DNA of 64,000 bases from Blastobasis lacticolella. Its lineage: Eukaryota > Arthropoda > Insecta > Lepidoptera > Blastobasidae. Positions 51,861 to 62,424 of the stretch are shown here, in pieces (the stretch's first letter is position 1; each line of letters opens with the position of its first letter). Below the pieces are notes generated by a model. It was not told the origin of the DNA. It saw only the letters and a program-made list of their open reading frames with translations, and searched no databases. The position numbers and the translations under genes are program-made. Location of the stretch: NCBI GenBank assembly GCA_905147135.1, contig LR990050.1, positions 4,166,501 through 4,230,500 of the forward strand. The letters are read 5' to 3'.

Positions 51861-52440
51861 ACAAGGTTGTGGAGCTCCTGGGAGCACTCACCGAAGTTAA
51901 TTCGATAGAAGACCGAAAAGCCGGCTACTCTACGATGGTGTCCCAGACCCAGAAGGCGGGACTCGACAAGCGAATCATCACCAATCTGTCTTTTGTCGTA
52001 AGAATCAAGAGCTTCTAGCTAACTTAACTAACTTTAAGTCGACATAGATCCTAAACGGCAATTCTAAATGAAAAATGGTAAAAGAAACCTAAGAAACCTA
52101 ATTTTCAATGTCTATTCAACGATTCTCCACATGACATAGTTTGTCGACTTTTTTTCACAAAATGGCGGCTGGTAGGTTTTTGTTTAATTTGTATGAATAT
52201 CATGTCTTCACTCGCACTGTGGCACTCGCAAGATTAAGACAAATCGATAGATATAAATAAGAACCATCAAAACCGATCCACGCGTTTGGTCTCTAGAGTG
52301 CCACAAAGGAACAAACATACATACATACATAGGCTGACAAATACATTACCCTCCTTGCGTCGCGCAGTCGTCCTTACGTCAAGCAAACCTCACACGCTGA
52401 AAGAAGGAAATTAGACCTAGGTATAGTCAAAAGGCATACC
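51861..52440. other. No gene recognised
   Basis: 51861-52015 has a plus-strand stretch (VVELLGALTEVNSIEDRKAG) that may be transposon protein, unidentified. The part at 52250-52330 resembles general lepidopteran repeat sequence with four ACAT units. Confidence 0.35.
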
Positions 52441-52444
52441 TTAT

Positions 52445-52700
52445 CATGACGACCTGATGGTTCAGTGGTCAAAATGCCGGTCTGCCACGCAAGAGGTCCC
52501 GGGTCCGATTCCCGGCCGGGCAGAAATTGAAATGATGAATTTTAATTTCTGTTACGGGTCTGGGTGTTCTATGTATAATAAGTATGTATTTAAAAAAAAG
52601 TATACAAGTAGTTTATCAGTTATCTAGCACCCATAACACAAGCTTTGCTTACTTTGGGGCTACATGGCGCTGTGTGAATTTGTCCACGATTATTTATGTA
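52445..52700 (+). mobile_element. SINE-2, complete copy
   Basis: Head ACGACCTGATGGTTCAGTGG, B-box-like GGGTCCGATTCCC, and the whole body collinear with 37984-38235 except for a small A-run expansion at about 52592-52600. Confidence 0.85.
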
Positions 52701-52704
52701 TTTA

Positions 52705-53585
52705 TTTATTTATCATAATAACGGCTATAAGTATTCCAGAGTCCTATTTTTGAACCGGTCGCCTCGAGTCGAATTTTGACTTTCGGCATGATAAATTTAA
52801 TCACACAATTCACACTGTGCGTTCACCTAGCAGACGAGCACTGAGAGATTGCATAGTAACGCTACTTTACTCAGACTAGTTTGTAAATACCGATGTAATA
52901 AGAGGAGACATCTAAAAGTCGATTCGGATGATGAAGACGAAAATATCCCAAAGTCCACTCCAGCGTAAATGGTGACACCATCAAATTGCCCTTAGGAGCC
53001 CTCCCCATTGTCTGTTTTATTGTTGTCCATAGCAATTTCACGCTTATCGCACTGAAAGTAACACACTGGCTCATAAATATTGATTGGCATCACATCGCTA
53101 TTCATAGAGCGGCCATCGCGGCGACCTTTTTTGCTAGGCCCTATCCGATGAACTCAATTAGGCCACGGGAGGATATATTAGTGCCTTATATTTATTAGGA
53201 ATGTGGGACAATGGGTCTGGTTGGCCAAGGGAAAATGGATCTAGGAGTAATAACGACCTTGAGAATGTATATTGTATGCGACTATTTCTTTAATTGAACA
53301 TTTCGATTAATTAATATTGGACATATAGTTTTCGAAAATTGTATTTGACATTTCATATTATGAATAAATTTTATATTTGACACTTTTTAAGTATTTGTAA
53401 TTTTCTTATAATTATTGAATTTCACATTTGACATAATTATTATTTGATTGCTAGACTTGGACTGCTGAGTGAGCACTGATCGTACCTATCGATGCTTCCT
53501 TCGAGCTGTACGTAAAGCAGCACCCAGCAGGCTTTTAAGAGTCACGGCGCTTCTGGTGTCTCTTGAACCGAATAAGGACAGGCGT
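52705..53585. other. No gene recognised
   Basis: AT-rich; TTTGACA/TGACAT words recur at 53345-53445. No gene. Confidence 0.45.
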
Positions 53586-53589
53586 CGGA

Positions 53590-53790
53590 AACTGTGCGTA
53601 TATATGGCACAAATGGGGTTGGAGCGAGGCAGCGGCATGCCAGTGCGGCTATCCTGAACAGTCAGTAAACCACATTATATTTGAATGTCCAGATACCAAG
53701 TAATACAGCGGGCAAGCGGAAGATTTTCAGTCCCTTTCAGCCGAAGCTCTCGATTACTTGACGAAATGTAAATTAAATATTTAAGTAGCA
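53590..53790 (+). pseudogene. LINE C-terminal zinc-knuckle fragment
   Basis: GWSEAAACQCGYPEQSVNHI, then IFECPDTK, at 53617-53699: the C-x-C..H..C knuckle after RNase H or RT in I/R1/jockey-group LINEs. A TAA follows, then a short decayed end. Confidence 0.65.
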
Positions 53791-53882
53791 GTAGGAACCT
53801 AAAAGCCATACGATAAATAAATAACTTGATATTATAATACTAATTTTATTTTTGACGATTTCGTATCATGATCATCATCATC

Positions 53883-54140
53883 ATCTTGGCGTTAATATCC
53901 CGGTTGTTCTCTCGCGCACGAGGTGGTCAGGTAATTACAGTGGAGCGACTGCCGTCTGACCTCCATGACCCTGCTACCAGGAGAACCTGACCAGATTGGA
54001 CCATGGTTATACATCCAGTGGCCTGAATGTGCAGGTTTCATGACAATGTTTTCCCTCACCGTAAGAGCATCGGTAAGTATTCAACTAATGTACATAACTC
54101 AGAAAAGAGTCATTGGTACATGGCCGCATAGGGATAATAG
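53883..54140 (-). mobile_element. SINE-1 copy, minus strand
   Basis: Complement of the body from AATATCCCGGTTGTTCTCTC (3') to CAGAAAAGAGTCATTGGTAC near the head; the head itself is mostly lost after 54130. Confidence 0.8.
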
Positions 54141-54144
54141 TAAG

Positions 54145-55565
54145 TATTAGGTAAAAATTCGTTTTGGTTAGAATAGCGTTGTGACAATGCATGGAGGAGC
54201 TCGTAAATTCGGGGCAATTTCTTTCGTTAGACGTTACTTTCAAATTTAATTAATTTGGCAAATTTTCATTTGAATAATTGCTTAAGAAGCTAGCCATTTA
54301 ATTAACTGGCCAATTTAATTATCCGGTTGTGACACATAAATAACGTCACTTTTTTCCCGTCGGAGTGGGGCATATACTACATTATTCTACTTCCAATTTA
54401 TTATAAACCTTTACTATAGCTCGGTCACTTTGTAATGAATACCAACATGAACCTAATAAACTACACAACGCCATACATAGATAAACTAGCATAGGAAGAT
54501 ATAAAATTACCCTAGGTATGTAGCTTCAGGCCAACAACCTATCTTTTGAAATAACAAATTGAACTGTTTCTATGTTAGAAAATCAACTTTCTATTGACAA
54601 AACCCACTTTCAATTTATGCATTAGGCACCTAATGAGATAAGACATCATAAGAATTATTTATAAACAGTTAATTATTAGGAAGTAAATCACAAGCTTTTT
54701 TTAGAAAGATTAGAAATCCTACCTTAGATGATATATTATAATAAACATAATTCATTATGACCCGTAATGTCAGATACTTTTCCGTGTTTTCCAACAACTC
54801 TTATTACAAAAATTACTTGTTTGTACATTGCTACACGAAAATTAGACTCCGTCGCTATATTTCCGTTACAAAAATATATAAATACGATATTAAAAATAAG
54901 CATGGAACCTACTTGTTTACGCATAAAATATGCAGAGGCGAAATTGTCCACATTAGCCCTCGGGTGGCAGAAATTGCGGTAACCACGCGATAAAATTTGG
55001 ACGGACTCAAATCGTATTATCTAAAACTCTCCGAGTCCAAGAATCGTATTAAGAATACGGCCGATATCTTATAAACTCTCAAAATATAAATATAAGGGCT
55101 TAGGTGAAATAAATATCAATAATAATAGCATTTATTTCAGATAATAACATCCATATCAAAATAAAAAATAATAACAAAAATACAAAATTATAATATAACT
55201 TAACATTAAACAATGTTGTGTACTGAAGTAAGTCGGTCAATATTCGTAAATACAAGTCATCATAGTTATTAAGTTAATTATAATAGGAATAAGTAGTGTC
55301 CACACAATTTACTATGGACCAATATTCCCGTAACGCTGAAGACCGCAGCAAGTGGAGGCGCATTGCGAGGGCTGTGTTGTCTAGAGAAGATGCATCGTCA
55401 TGAAACCACGACCACACTTCAAGAGTGAACGACTAAGGAGAAGGAGTGTTCACATAACTCAATTTTATGCCTTCTCTTACCAACTCATCACCACAAATCA
55501 GCTCTCACGTTCACATATTTACATTTTCGACTCAAACAACCCAGTAACCATATTCTTTTTACAAT
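54145..55565. other. No gene recognised
   Basis: AT-rich. The overlapping frames at 54736-54993 occupy three frames at once, which speaks against coding. Nothing else supported. Confidence 0.45.
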
Positions 55566-55569
55566 ATCA

Positions 55570-55697
55570 TCATCGCCACATCAACAGATAATAACAGTCC
55601 ACTGCTGTACTTGAGCGACTTCCACATTTGCAGAAACTTGCATAATCTCTTTGTTTAGCAGGCGGGTTGGAGATCGCAGTGTTGAAAATACTCAACA
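55570..55697 (-). mobile_element. RTE-1-derived nonautonomous element, fragment
   Basis: ATAACAGTCCACTGCTGTAC and GCAGGCGGGTTGGAGATCGC are the complement of the 3' half of the family. Confidence 0.6.
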
Positions 55698-55797
55698 ACC
55701 GCGGCTGCTATATTTTTTCTAGTCTACCGAGGTCTTAGCTGGTTAGCCTCTCCGACATTACAGTTCGTGCCAAATTAAATAAATGATAATAAAAATG

Positions 55798-55840
55798 TAG
55801 CCCCAAAGTAAGCAAAACTTGTGTTATAGGTGTCAGAAAA
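55798..55840 (-). mobile_element. SINE-2 scrap
   Basis: TAGCCCCAAAGTAAGCAAAA and CTTGTGTTATAGGTG are the complement of the SINE-2 body. Confidence 0.55.
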
Positions 55841-55859
55841 CTGATCTTCTTCTTCTACT

Positions 55860-57030
55860 GGTGCCTCTCAACTACTGGAGCTTGGCCGTCAGCTCAGCGA
55901 ACTTAACTCTTTTCCTGTGCCAGGCGAAAAAGTTCTTCAACACCGGCAACGTCTGTCTATTTCCGTTACGAAGATGTTACGAAGGCACGATTTCTTCGTC
56001 CAGCGCGACGTGTCCTCTCGACTTTGTCCATAATAAATAATAAATTGGAGATGCTGGTACCTTCCGTGCCGTAAAACGAGACCAAGATACGTGACTATCC
56101 TTTTATTGAAGTCCTGCAACAATTCTCGGCTCTTACCGACACGCTGAAGAACCTTCATGTTGGAAATTTTCTGTGTCCTGCTGATACGCAGCATTCTTTG
56201 ATAAAACCACAACTCGAACTCTTCGAGAAAGATTCGGGTGTCAGCTTTCAGAGTCCAAGCTTCGCTACCGTACAGTACCACAAGCCAGTTGTAGCACTGG
56301 AATATCCTCAACATCACAACCATGAACTTTGTTTTCAAAATATTCATAGTCAACCCGCCTTCAAACTGCACCCTTGAACTCGGTCTACTAGTATTTGCAA
56401 ACCTTGCTGAGTTGTAGCTATAAGTACAGTGTCATCAGCATATCTCAAATTATTAATGACCCTGCCGTTTACATTGACACCTACTTCTAATCCTAAATAA
56501 ATAAATGAATATTCGTGGACAAATTCACACAGCGCCATCTAGCCCCAAACTAAGCAAAGTTTGTGCTATGGGTGCTAGATAACTGATAAACTACTTAAAT
56601 ACTTTTAAATACATTCTTATTATACATAGAACACCCTGCCAGTGCTTCGGCTATTATTGCCTCTGAGTACCGATTAAAGAGTAGGTGTGACAAAATACGT
56701 CCCTGTCTGACTCCATGGCAAATCTCGATTGGATCAGTTTCTGAATTTTCGACTCTTACAGTTGCTCTCTGATTCCAGTACAAGTTCTTGATAATCCTTA
56801 TATCTTTGACATCTAAACCAATATCCACTAGTGCTCCAAAAGGATCTCGTGCTACACACGGTCCAACGCTTTTTCATAGTCTATGAAACACAACATGACG
56901 TCGGTCTGCATGTCCCTGCATTTTTGTACTAAAACATTAAGAGCAAATACCGCCTCTCGAGTACCTGATCCGGATCGGATACCGAATTAACTCTCCCCAG
57001 CTGCTCATCAGATTTTGGTCGTATCCTATG
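55860..57030 (-). pseudogene. RTE-3, decayed RT, 3' part
   Basis: On the minus strand an RTE-type RT continues from the piece at 62422-62180. First a FGIRSGSGTREAV-like stretch near 57000, then CFIDYEKALDR (motif A, near 56870), VKDIRIIKNLYWNQRATV and CHGVRQGRILSHLLFN (motif B), NNLRYADDTVLIAT (catalytic YADD at 56431-56442), LYGSEAWTLKAD and FYQRMLRISRTQKISNMKVL, to a VLKNFFAWHRKRVKF-like C-terminus near 55930. Frameshifts and stops separate the pieces, and a headless SINE-2 (56506-56640) interrupts it between motifs B and C. Confidence 0.8.
56506..56640 (-). mobile_element. SINE-2 fragment inside RTE-3
   Basis: Complement of the SINE-2 body: GCGCCATCTAGCCCCAAACT, GTGCTATGGGTGCTAGATAA, TTTTAAATACATTCTTATTA. 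The tRNA-like head is absent. Confidence 0.8.
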
Positions 57031-57296
57031 CTAGGAATACTTTAATTTTATTTTATTTATTTTATTTATTTCCATACAGTTTAACAGCAATAAAATTTAG
57101 TTATAATTGTACAATTTAAAGTTGCAATGCCAATTACAAAACTGCGGTTTAAAATTTTGAAAATCAAACCATATTGCAGTCCAGCAGGTATAGCTCCTAC
57201 CGTTCCATTTATGAGTTACATTAGATATTTATGACGTAAAAATAAAAATACAGAAACAGAAATAAAAATAGAAATGCAGGCCTATCCCATGCGACC

Positions 57297-57388
57297 TGTT
57301 TGTGCGTGTGTGTGTGTGTTTGTGTGTGGGTGTGTGTGTGTGTGTGTGTGGGTGGGTGTGTGGGTGGGTGTGTGTGTGCGTACGTGTG
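57297..57388. repeat. TG/CA microsatellite in the CR1-P 3' UTR
   Basis: A (TG)n tract with GGGTG interruptions, just after the ORF2 stop. The frames reading through it are artefacts. Confidence 0.85.
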
Positions 57389-57402
57389 TCGTGTGTCATG
57401 TG

Positions 57403-60315
57403 TCACTCGGACCGAAGTTCTTGCTGCACTCCCCTAACAAACTGAGCCCGCCGAAGTAGAAATATATCGACCGTACGGGAGAAGCGGGCTTCATACACAT
57501 CAATAGCTCTATTGATGGGTGAGCCCAGGGCGTAGCCGCTACGTACTCGACCATAGTCCAGCAGGCGAGGCCAGCGACCTCCTCGACGCGCGCGCGCATC
57601 CCCCGCACAGAACGAAATCCGGGACAGCAAATCTGGACTATCCACCTCGCCGTGAAGTACATCGCGCAGAAACCTAATATCCGCAATCAAACGCCTATCC
57701 TCTAGGGAAAACATTTTGTATTTAATCAGGCACTCCTCATATCCTAATCGTTCGCACCCAGCAATGTAATTAAAACGCCTAAGGAACGCTTTCTGTATGG
57801 ACTCCAATCTACCACGGTGGTTCGCGTAAATTGGAGACCACACAGGCGACGCGTACTCAAGTACACTCCTAACATATGCGTAGTAAAGAATTTTAAATGC
57901 TGCAGCTGAATTAAGAGGCTTACACGCTCTATATATGAAGCCCAACATTTTCACAGCTTTAACAGCGATGTGCTCATATTGTGCAATAAAATTCAATTTA
58001 TAATCAAGAATTACACCTAGATCCCGGACTTGGTGTACCCTATCAATTACGCTACCGTCCAACTTATAGGAGTAGGCGTCTGTACTCCTCTGTCTAGTGA
58101 AAGAGATCGTTTGACATTTCTTGACGTTTAGCTGGAGACCATTCCGGGAACAGTACTCAGAGACTCTATCCAGGTCCTCTTGTAGTAATGTGCAGTCCGT
58201 AGGATGCTTAATAGGCATAAAAATTTTGGTATCGTCTGCATACATAAGAAACGATGCATGTCGAAAGCATTGTGCATAATCAAATAGACAAACATTAAAC
58301 AGTAATGGACCCAGGTGTGAGCCCTGGGGTACTCCGGAGGGAATGGTAGCAAACTGAGAGCGGTAACACCCAAGCCTGACAGCCTGACTTCTGTTGCGAA
58401 GGTATGACTCAAACCACCGCAGCAGATCACCGTGTACCCCGACTTGTTCAAGCTTATTTAAAATCGTGTCGTGGCAAAGTCTATCAAAACATTTTGAATA
58501 GTCGGTGTAAACGACATCAACCCGGCGGCCCCCATCCATATGCCTGGCAACAGTGTCGACAAATTCGGCTAAGTTAGTGAGAGTTGATCTCTTGCGCATA
58601 AATCCATGTTGGGCGTTCGGAACACTGCGCGCGACGACGGGATATACCTGATCATAAACAATCAACTCAAACAATTTGCTAAAAACTGTTAGAATGGACA
58701 CAGGGCGGTATTGCTCCGCCAATGCTCTAGAACCACCTTTATGGATTGGCACTAAAAATGCTTGCTTCCATAAAGTCGGGAAAACACCCTCTGATAGAGA
58801 GCGCTTAAACAGAATAAATAGGGGAAAAGCTAAGCAGGTGGCACATTCGCGTACAAAAATAGGAGGGATATCATCGCAGCCTGCTCCCTTAGCCACATTT
58901 AATTTTAACAGGTATTTCAAGATAAGCTTGGGTGTTAATGCAATTTGACCGATACATCCTACTGGGTTGGGGACCGATGGCGCCGAAACGGCAGTTATAT
59001 TTGTCGTAGGGTTAGTGTACACGGACTGAAAATAATCTAAAAATATTTCACACATCTCCGGCCCGTTACAACCAACACGGGTTTCGTATCTAACCCGAGC
59101 GGGTAGTCCGTGGTCGCTTTTTAGGCATTTTGCATATCTCCAAAACTTTTTAGGGTCCTTGGTTATAGACTCGCAACATTGAGTTTTATATTTTAACCAG
59201 CAAGCGCGCTGCATACGTTTGTGCCTGGAACGTAACAAAGAAAATGTTTCATAATCGACACTGTTACCCGTTCGCTTCCATAAAGAGTGATATTTGTTTT
59301 TTTCCCTAATTATATGTACCAAAGCGCCAGAGAACCAGACAGGGTAACCCTCAGGATTACCAAAAAAGAAGGGTACGTATTTATCTATTAAAGCACTAAG
59401 CGTTGTATTTAAAAGGAGGGTTGCTTCGTCTAATGATTTGTTATTTAGTACAGTGTTCCAATCAATAGCAGATAATTCTTGACAAATAGCAGGATAATCG
59501 GTCTTTTTAAATTTATAAATTTTTCTGGGTGGCATTCTTAAAGCTGTGTAACTTATGTTGATTGCTTCCAACACAAGTGCCGGGTGATGGGGCCAGTCCT
59601 CGCGAGTTAGTGGATTTGGAGCGCGCCTTACAGCTAAATCGGTGTTGGAAAAAACAATATCCAAATACCGCCCGTTTCCGTTAGGTATGCCACTGTACTG
59701 AGATAACCCTAAAGAGAAAACGGTATTAAAAAAGTCAATTTGGCGTTCACCCGTTATGCCGCTTGGATCGAGACGAACGCTATTCTGCAGTCGATTCCAA
59801 ATAACATTCGGCAAATTAAAATCACCTATCAAAATATAATGGGCATCCGACGTACAATGGGCCTCCAAGTACGCGGCTAACCGACATAATAGTTCGTCAC
59901 GCGCCATACCGGCTCCCGGTAAGTACACACAAATAATATGTGTATCCAAGTTTGAATGAAGCGCGCGCGCGGCTATAATCACGTGAACGATTTCTAGGTC
60001 CCACGGTCCTCGCGAAGACGACGAGAGGGGCGCGACGCGCCGCGCCGCGAGCGAGTGGCGCGTGAGCACCAGGACCCCCCCGCCCACCGCCCGCGCCGCC
60101 GCGCGGACGCCCCCACCCCCGTCGCCACTAGGACGGTCCCTGCGATGTACATCGTACCGTGAATCGCTAACTTCGGGATCATAAACTCCTTCGGTCAGCC
60201 ACGTTTCGCAAATACCGATAACGTCATAGTCATTGCTCAATAGACCTTGCCTAAATTCAGTTGTTTTCCCTCTTATGCTACGCGAATTTTGCAAGTAGAT
60301 AGTTAACGGCGCCAT
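57403..60315 (-). CDS. CR1-P ORF2: endonuclease-reverse transcriptase, 970 aa
   Basis: The ATG at 60315-60313 leads straight into the endonuclease (IYLQNSRSIRGK), the expected start. Endonuclease marks: ICETWL (E37), ICVYLPGAG, ILIGDFNLPN (164-167), LDIVFSN (219) and WPHHPALV (241-248). RT: KGAGCDDIPPIFVRECA, FLVPIHKGGSRALAEQYRPV, GFMRKRSTLTNL, motif A VVYTDYSKCFDRL, motif B IPSGVPQGSHLGPLLFN, catalytic YADD at 692-695 (58231-58242), and a C-terminal region with KAFLRRFNYIAGC. Reaction: target-primed reverse transcription in the nucleus. An Ala/Gly/Arg-rich stretch at 63-100 comes from a strikingly GC-rich patch (60030-60125). Length is normal for CR1 ORF2. Confidence 0.92.
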   Translation of the reverse strand: MAPLTIYLQNSRSIRGKTTEFRQGLLSNDYDVIGICETWLTEGVYDPEVSDSRYDVHRRDRPSGDGGGGVRAAARAVGGGVLVLTRHSLAARRVAPLSSSSRGPWDLEIVHVIIAARALHSNLDTHIICVYLPGAGMARDELLCRLAAYLEAHCTSDAHYILIGDFNLPNVIWNRLQNSVRLDPSGITGERQIDFFNTVFSLGLSQYSGIPNGNGRYLDIVFSNTDLAVRRAPNPLTREDWPHHPALVLEAINISYTALRMPPRKIYKFKKTDYPAICQELSAIDWNTVLNNKSLDEATLLLNTTLSALIDKYVPFFFGNPEGYPVWFSGALVHIIREKNKYHSLWKRTGNSVDYETFSLLRSRHKRMQRACWLKYKTQCCESITKDPKKFWRYAKCLKSDHGLPARVRYETRVGCNGPEMCEIFLDYFQSVYTNPTTNITAVSAPSVPNPVGCIGQIALTPKLILKYLLKLNVAKGAGCDDIPPIFVRECATCLAFPLFILFKRSLSEGVFPTLWKQAFLVPIHKGGSRALAEQYRPVSILTVFSKLFELIVYDQVYPVVARSVPNAQHGFMRKRSTLTNLAEFVDTVARHMDGGRRVDVVYTDYSKCFDRLCHDTILNKLEQVGVHGDLLRWFESYLRNRSQAVRLGCYRSQFATIPSGVPQGSHLGPLLFNVCLFDYAQCFRHASFLMYADDTKIFMPIKHPTDCTLLQEDLDRVSEYCSRNGLQLNVKKCQTISFTRQRSTDAYSYKLDGSVIDRVHQVRDLGVILDYKLNFIAQYEHIAVKAVKMLGFIYRACKPLNSAAAFKILYYAYVRSVLEYASPVWSPIYANHRGRLESIQKAFLRRFNYIAGCERLGYEECLIKYKMFSLEDRRLIADIRFLRDVLHGEVDSPDLLSRISFCAGDARARRGGRWPRLLDYGRVRSGYALGSPINRAIDVYEARFSRTVDIFLLRRAQFVRGVQQELRSE

Positions 60316-60607
60316 AGGATGTATTTATAGATATTTAGTTTAAAATCGAGGTTATAAAATATATAGGCATAATGTCTAGGCGAGTCCGGTACCAGTGGCG
60401 GTGAACAATATTGGTTAAGACTGTTGTTTATCAAACGAGTGCGTGCCGCAGTAGAAATCAGTTCATGAGTGTTTGTGTTTAGTGTGAATGAGTAGTGAAG
60501 GGATAAGTAGTACCGACATATCGTACATATAACACTTGTGGGGAAATGCGTATTATGCAAATAAACTAGTCCATTATTGGTGTTTGAGTAACCAATGGCC
60601 GATGAAG
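60316..60607 (-). other. ORF1-ORF2 spacer of CR1-P
   Basis: A 292-bp gap. A 136-codon frame (60713-60303) overlaps the end of ORF1 and the start of ORF2 in other frames. It has no recognised domain but could help in reinitiation at ORF2. Confidence 0.4.
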
Positions 60608-61801
60608 TTATTTTCCGGTGATTTTTAAAGAAGTCAACTGGGATTTTTTTTCTATACGTAGGGCCGGATAGTTGTTTTCCTGACGAATAAATATTTTCCC
60701 ATTTCGCGTCCAACAGTACCGAAACCCCAACTCCTTGGTTCTTAACTTCGTTTCCTTTAACAATGCTTTGTTGGCCGCAGTTAGGTGCTCGTTGACATGG
60801 ATTTGGTTCGGGTCGCCCGGTATACCAATCTCGTTCGTCTTAATGCCCCTGTTCTTCCGTACGGCAGTTAGGACTTCATCTCGCTTATTTAGACTCTGGA
60901 ATTTTATTATAATAGGTTTAGGAAGTCCGCTATTATTTCGAGTAGGGATTCTCGAGGCGGAGATAATATCAGTGCACGTCAGTGGGATCCCAACGGCCTT
61001 AGCAATAGACACCATAATGTCACTGACCACCTCCGACTTACGCTCAGGAACACCGAAGACCTCAAGGTTGTGCAGTCGATCCCTCTGCTCCATGCCATTT
61101 ATCGTGGTCTGAAGCTCCTCAATTGTGGACCTAAGCACAGTGACGTCCTCCTTCACCTTCTTCACATCCTTCATCTCCGATTTGATCGCATTGATGTCCC
61201 GGACGGTGTCATCATACAGCAAGCTATACTTATTAAGCGACTCGATCATGCTGTTATATTGTTGGATTATAGCCTCCTGTTTCTCTAACAACCTTCTACT
61301 ATTTTCGCCTAGTTTAGTTTCGATTAGTGTGGACAGTTGGGCGATCAGCCGCTCGTTGTTGTCAGAAATAGCCTGCTGTATGTCTGCCTGCGATGATTGC
61401 ACCAGGACGGGTGAAGCCACAGCATCCGTAGTTTTTGTAGGTTCCAACTGGGTGGGCGGGGCGGAAATGTCCGATGGAGCGGCAGGTGCTGATACATCCG
61501 ATTGAGCAGATGAACTGATGGTAGCCTGAGTAGGTGTTGTAGTGGCGGGATCTGATCGACTTGTTTGTGGTTGAGTACTAGGTGTTGGACGCACTGGCGT
61601 ACTGTCAGATTTCCTCTCCTTCGGTTGCGTGCAAACAGGACATCTCCACGCCGACTTTTGCTTGGCCGTAATTTTTATGTACGCCGACCTAGCTATACCG
61701 AGGCACTCATAGTGGTACGTGTTTGCACATTTCTCCACGGAGCACTTTAGGTATTCCGAGTACGTGATAGCTTGTTTGCATGCAGTACAATTATTAGGCA
61801 T
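60608..61801 (-). CDS. CR1-P ORF1: PHD-finger, coiled-coil, FP25K-like C-terminal protein, 397 aa
   Basis: N-terminal PHD-type zinc finger with ligands C5, C8, C20, C25, H30, C33, C54 and C57 (C4HC3). Residues 60-140 are a Ser/Thr/Pro/Ala-rich linker. Residues about 140-245 form a coiled coil (DNNERLIAQLSTLIETKLGE; VTVLRSTIEELQTTINGMEQ). From 248 to the end there is an RRM-like and FP-type nucleic-acid-binding region (DRLHNLEVFGVPE, LPKPIIIKFQSLNKRDEVLT, VNEHLTAANKALLKETKLRT, FRYCWTRNGKIFIRQ), shared by LINE ORF1 proteins and baculovirus FP25K-like proteins. Expected role: trimerise, bind element RNA, and via PHD perhaps chromatin. Complete, with its own ATG. Confidence 0.9.
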   Translation of the reverse strand: MPNNCTACKQAITYSEYLKCSVEKCANTYHYECLGIARSAYIKITAKQKSAWRCPVCTQPKERKSDSTPVRPTPSTQPQTSRSDPATTTPTQATISSSAQSDVSAPAAPSDISAPPTQLEPTKTTDAVASPVLVQSSQADIQQAISDNNERLIAQLSTLIETKLGENSRRLLEKQEAIIQQYNSMIESLNKYSLLYDDTVRDINAIKSEMKDVKKVKEDVTVLRSTIEELQTTINGMEQRDRLHNLEVFGVPERKSEVVSDIMVSIAKAVGIPLTCTDIISASRIPTRNNSGLPKPIIIKFQSLNKRDEVLTAVRKNRGIKTNEIGIPGDPNQIHVNEHLTAANKALLKETKLRTKELGFRYCWTRNGKIFIRQENNYPALRIEKKSQLTSLKITGK

Positions 61802-62179
61802 GTTGACGATACCTGTGTATACGCGCTCGTAGGTAAAAATATACGTCTAGTCCGGGTCCTCTAATCACTAGCGGCGGCGGCGTTGCGTCACAGAGATAAG
61901 GGGCGCAAGCAACAGTCACAGATATGCGGTGTGTATAAGGTCCACAATTCCACGCACTAGCGGTCGAACAATCACCACAATGTTATGACGGTATGTCAAA
62001 GCTAGCACTATCACAATTTTCACAACAAACGCGATGTCTATTGTTCCCAATAACAAATAACCAAACAAAATATAGTTCAAATATAAATTTTATGCAATTT
62101 GTTTTAATAAAAATGCAGAATTTACCCAGATTTAAAAATAAACAGCAGGAGCAAAAACGTAAAGATGTTGGTAGTTAAA

Positions 62180-62422
62180 ATTTTTTGACGTACGTGTTAA
62201 GTACGTGATCATACGATATTTGTCGCACTTTTTAGGTTTCGCTTTCTTTGTCAAGGTGATAAACGTAGATCTGAGCCAGTCATGGGGGAGGGCTCCTGAA
62301 TCATAGATTTGGTTTAGGAAATCAGTTAATACGTCCACATAGTTGTCCCCCAAGAGCTTAATGACTTCAACAGGCATGTTATTAGGGCCGTGTGCTTTTC
62401 CAGTAGCCACAAAAATATGCAT
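62180..62422 (-). pseudogene. RTE-3, decayed RT, 5' part
   Basis: GKAHGPNNMPVEVIKLLGD, then LNQIYDSGALPHDWLRST and TKKAKPKKCDKYRMITYL, are RT finger motifs. They end at CR1-P; the continuation lies on its far side from about 57030. Only about 20 residues appear to be missing between the halves. Confidence 0.8.
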
Positions 62423-62424
62423 TC

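Larger units (their letters stand above)
57035..62177 (-). mobile_element. CR1-P: full-length CR1-type LINE with both ORFs open
   Basis: Minus strand: 5' UTR (about 62177-61802), ORF1 (61801-60608), a 292-bp gap, ORF2 (60315-57403), a 3' UTR with a TG/CA microsatellite, and an AAATA-type tail (57035-57075). It splits RTE-3. Both proteins are uninterrupted. No clear target duplication, as is common for CR1. The best candidate for a currently competent element here. Confidence 0.85.

Noticed and set aside
54736..54993. Overlapping frames on both strands
   Set aside because: Three frames open at once in AT-rich DNA, no motif, no splice context.
60735..61505. Plus-strand frames of up to 126 codons
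   Set aside because: Antisense to CR1-P ORF1.
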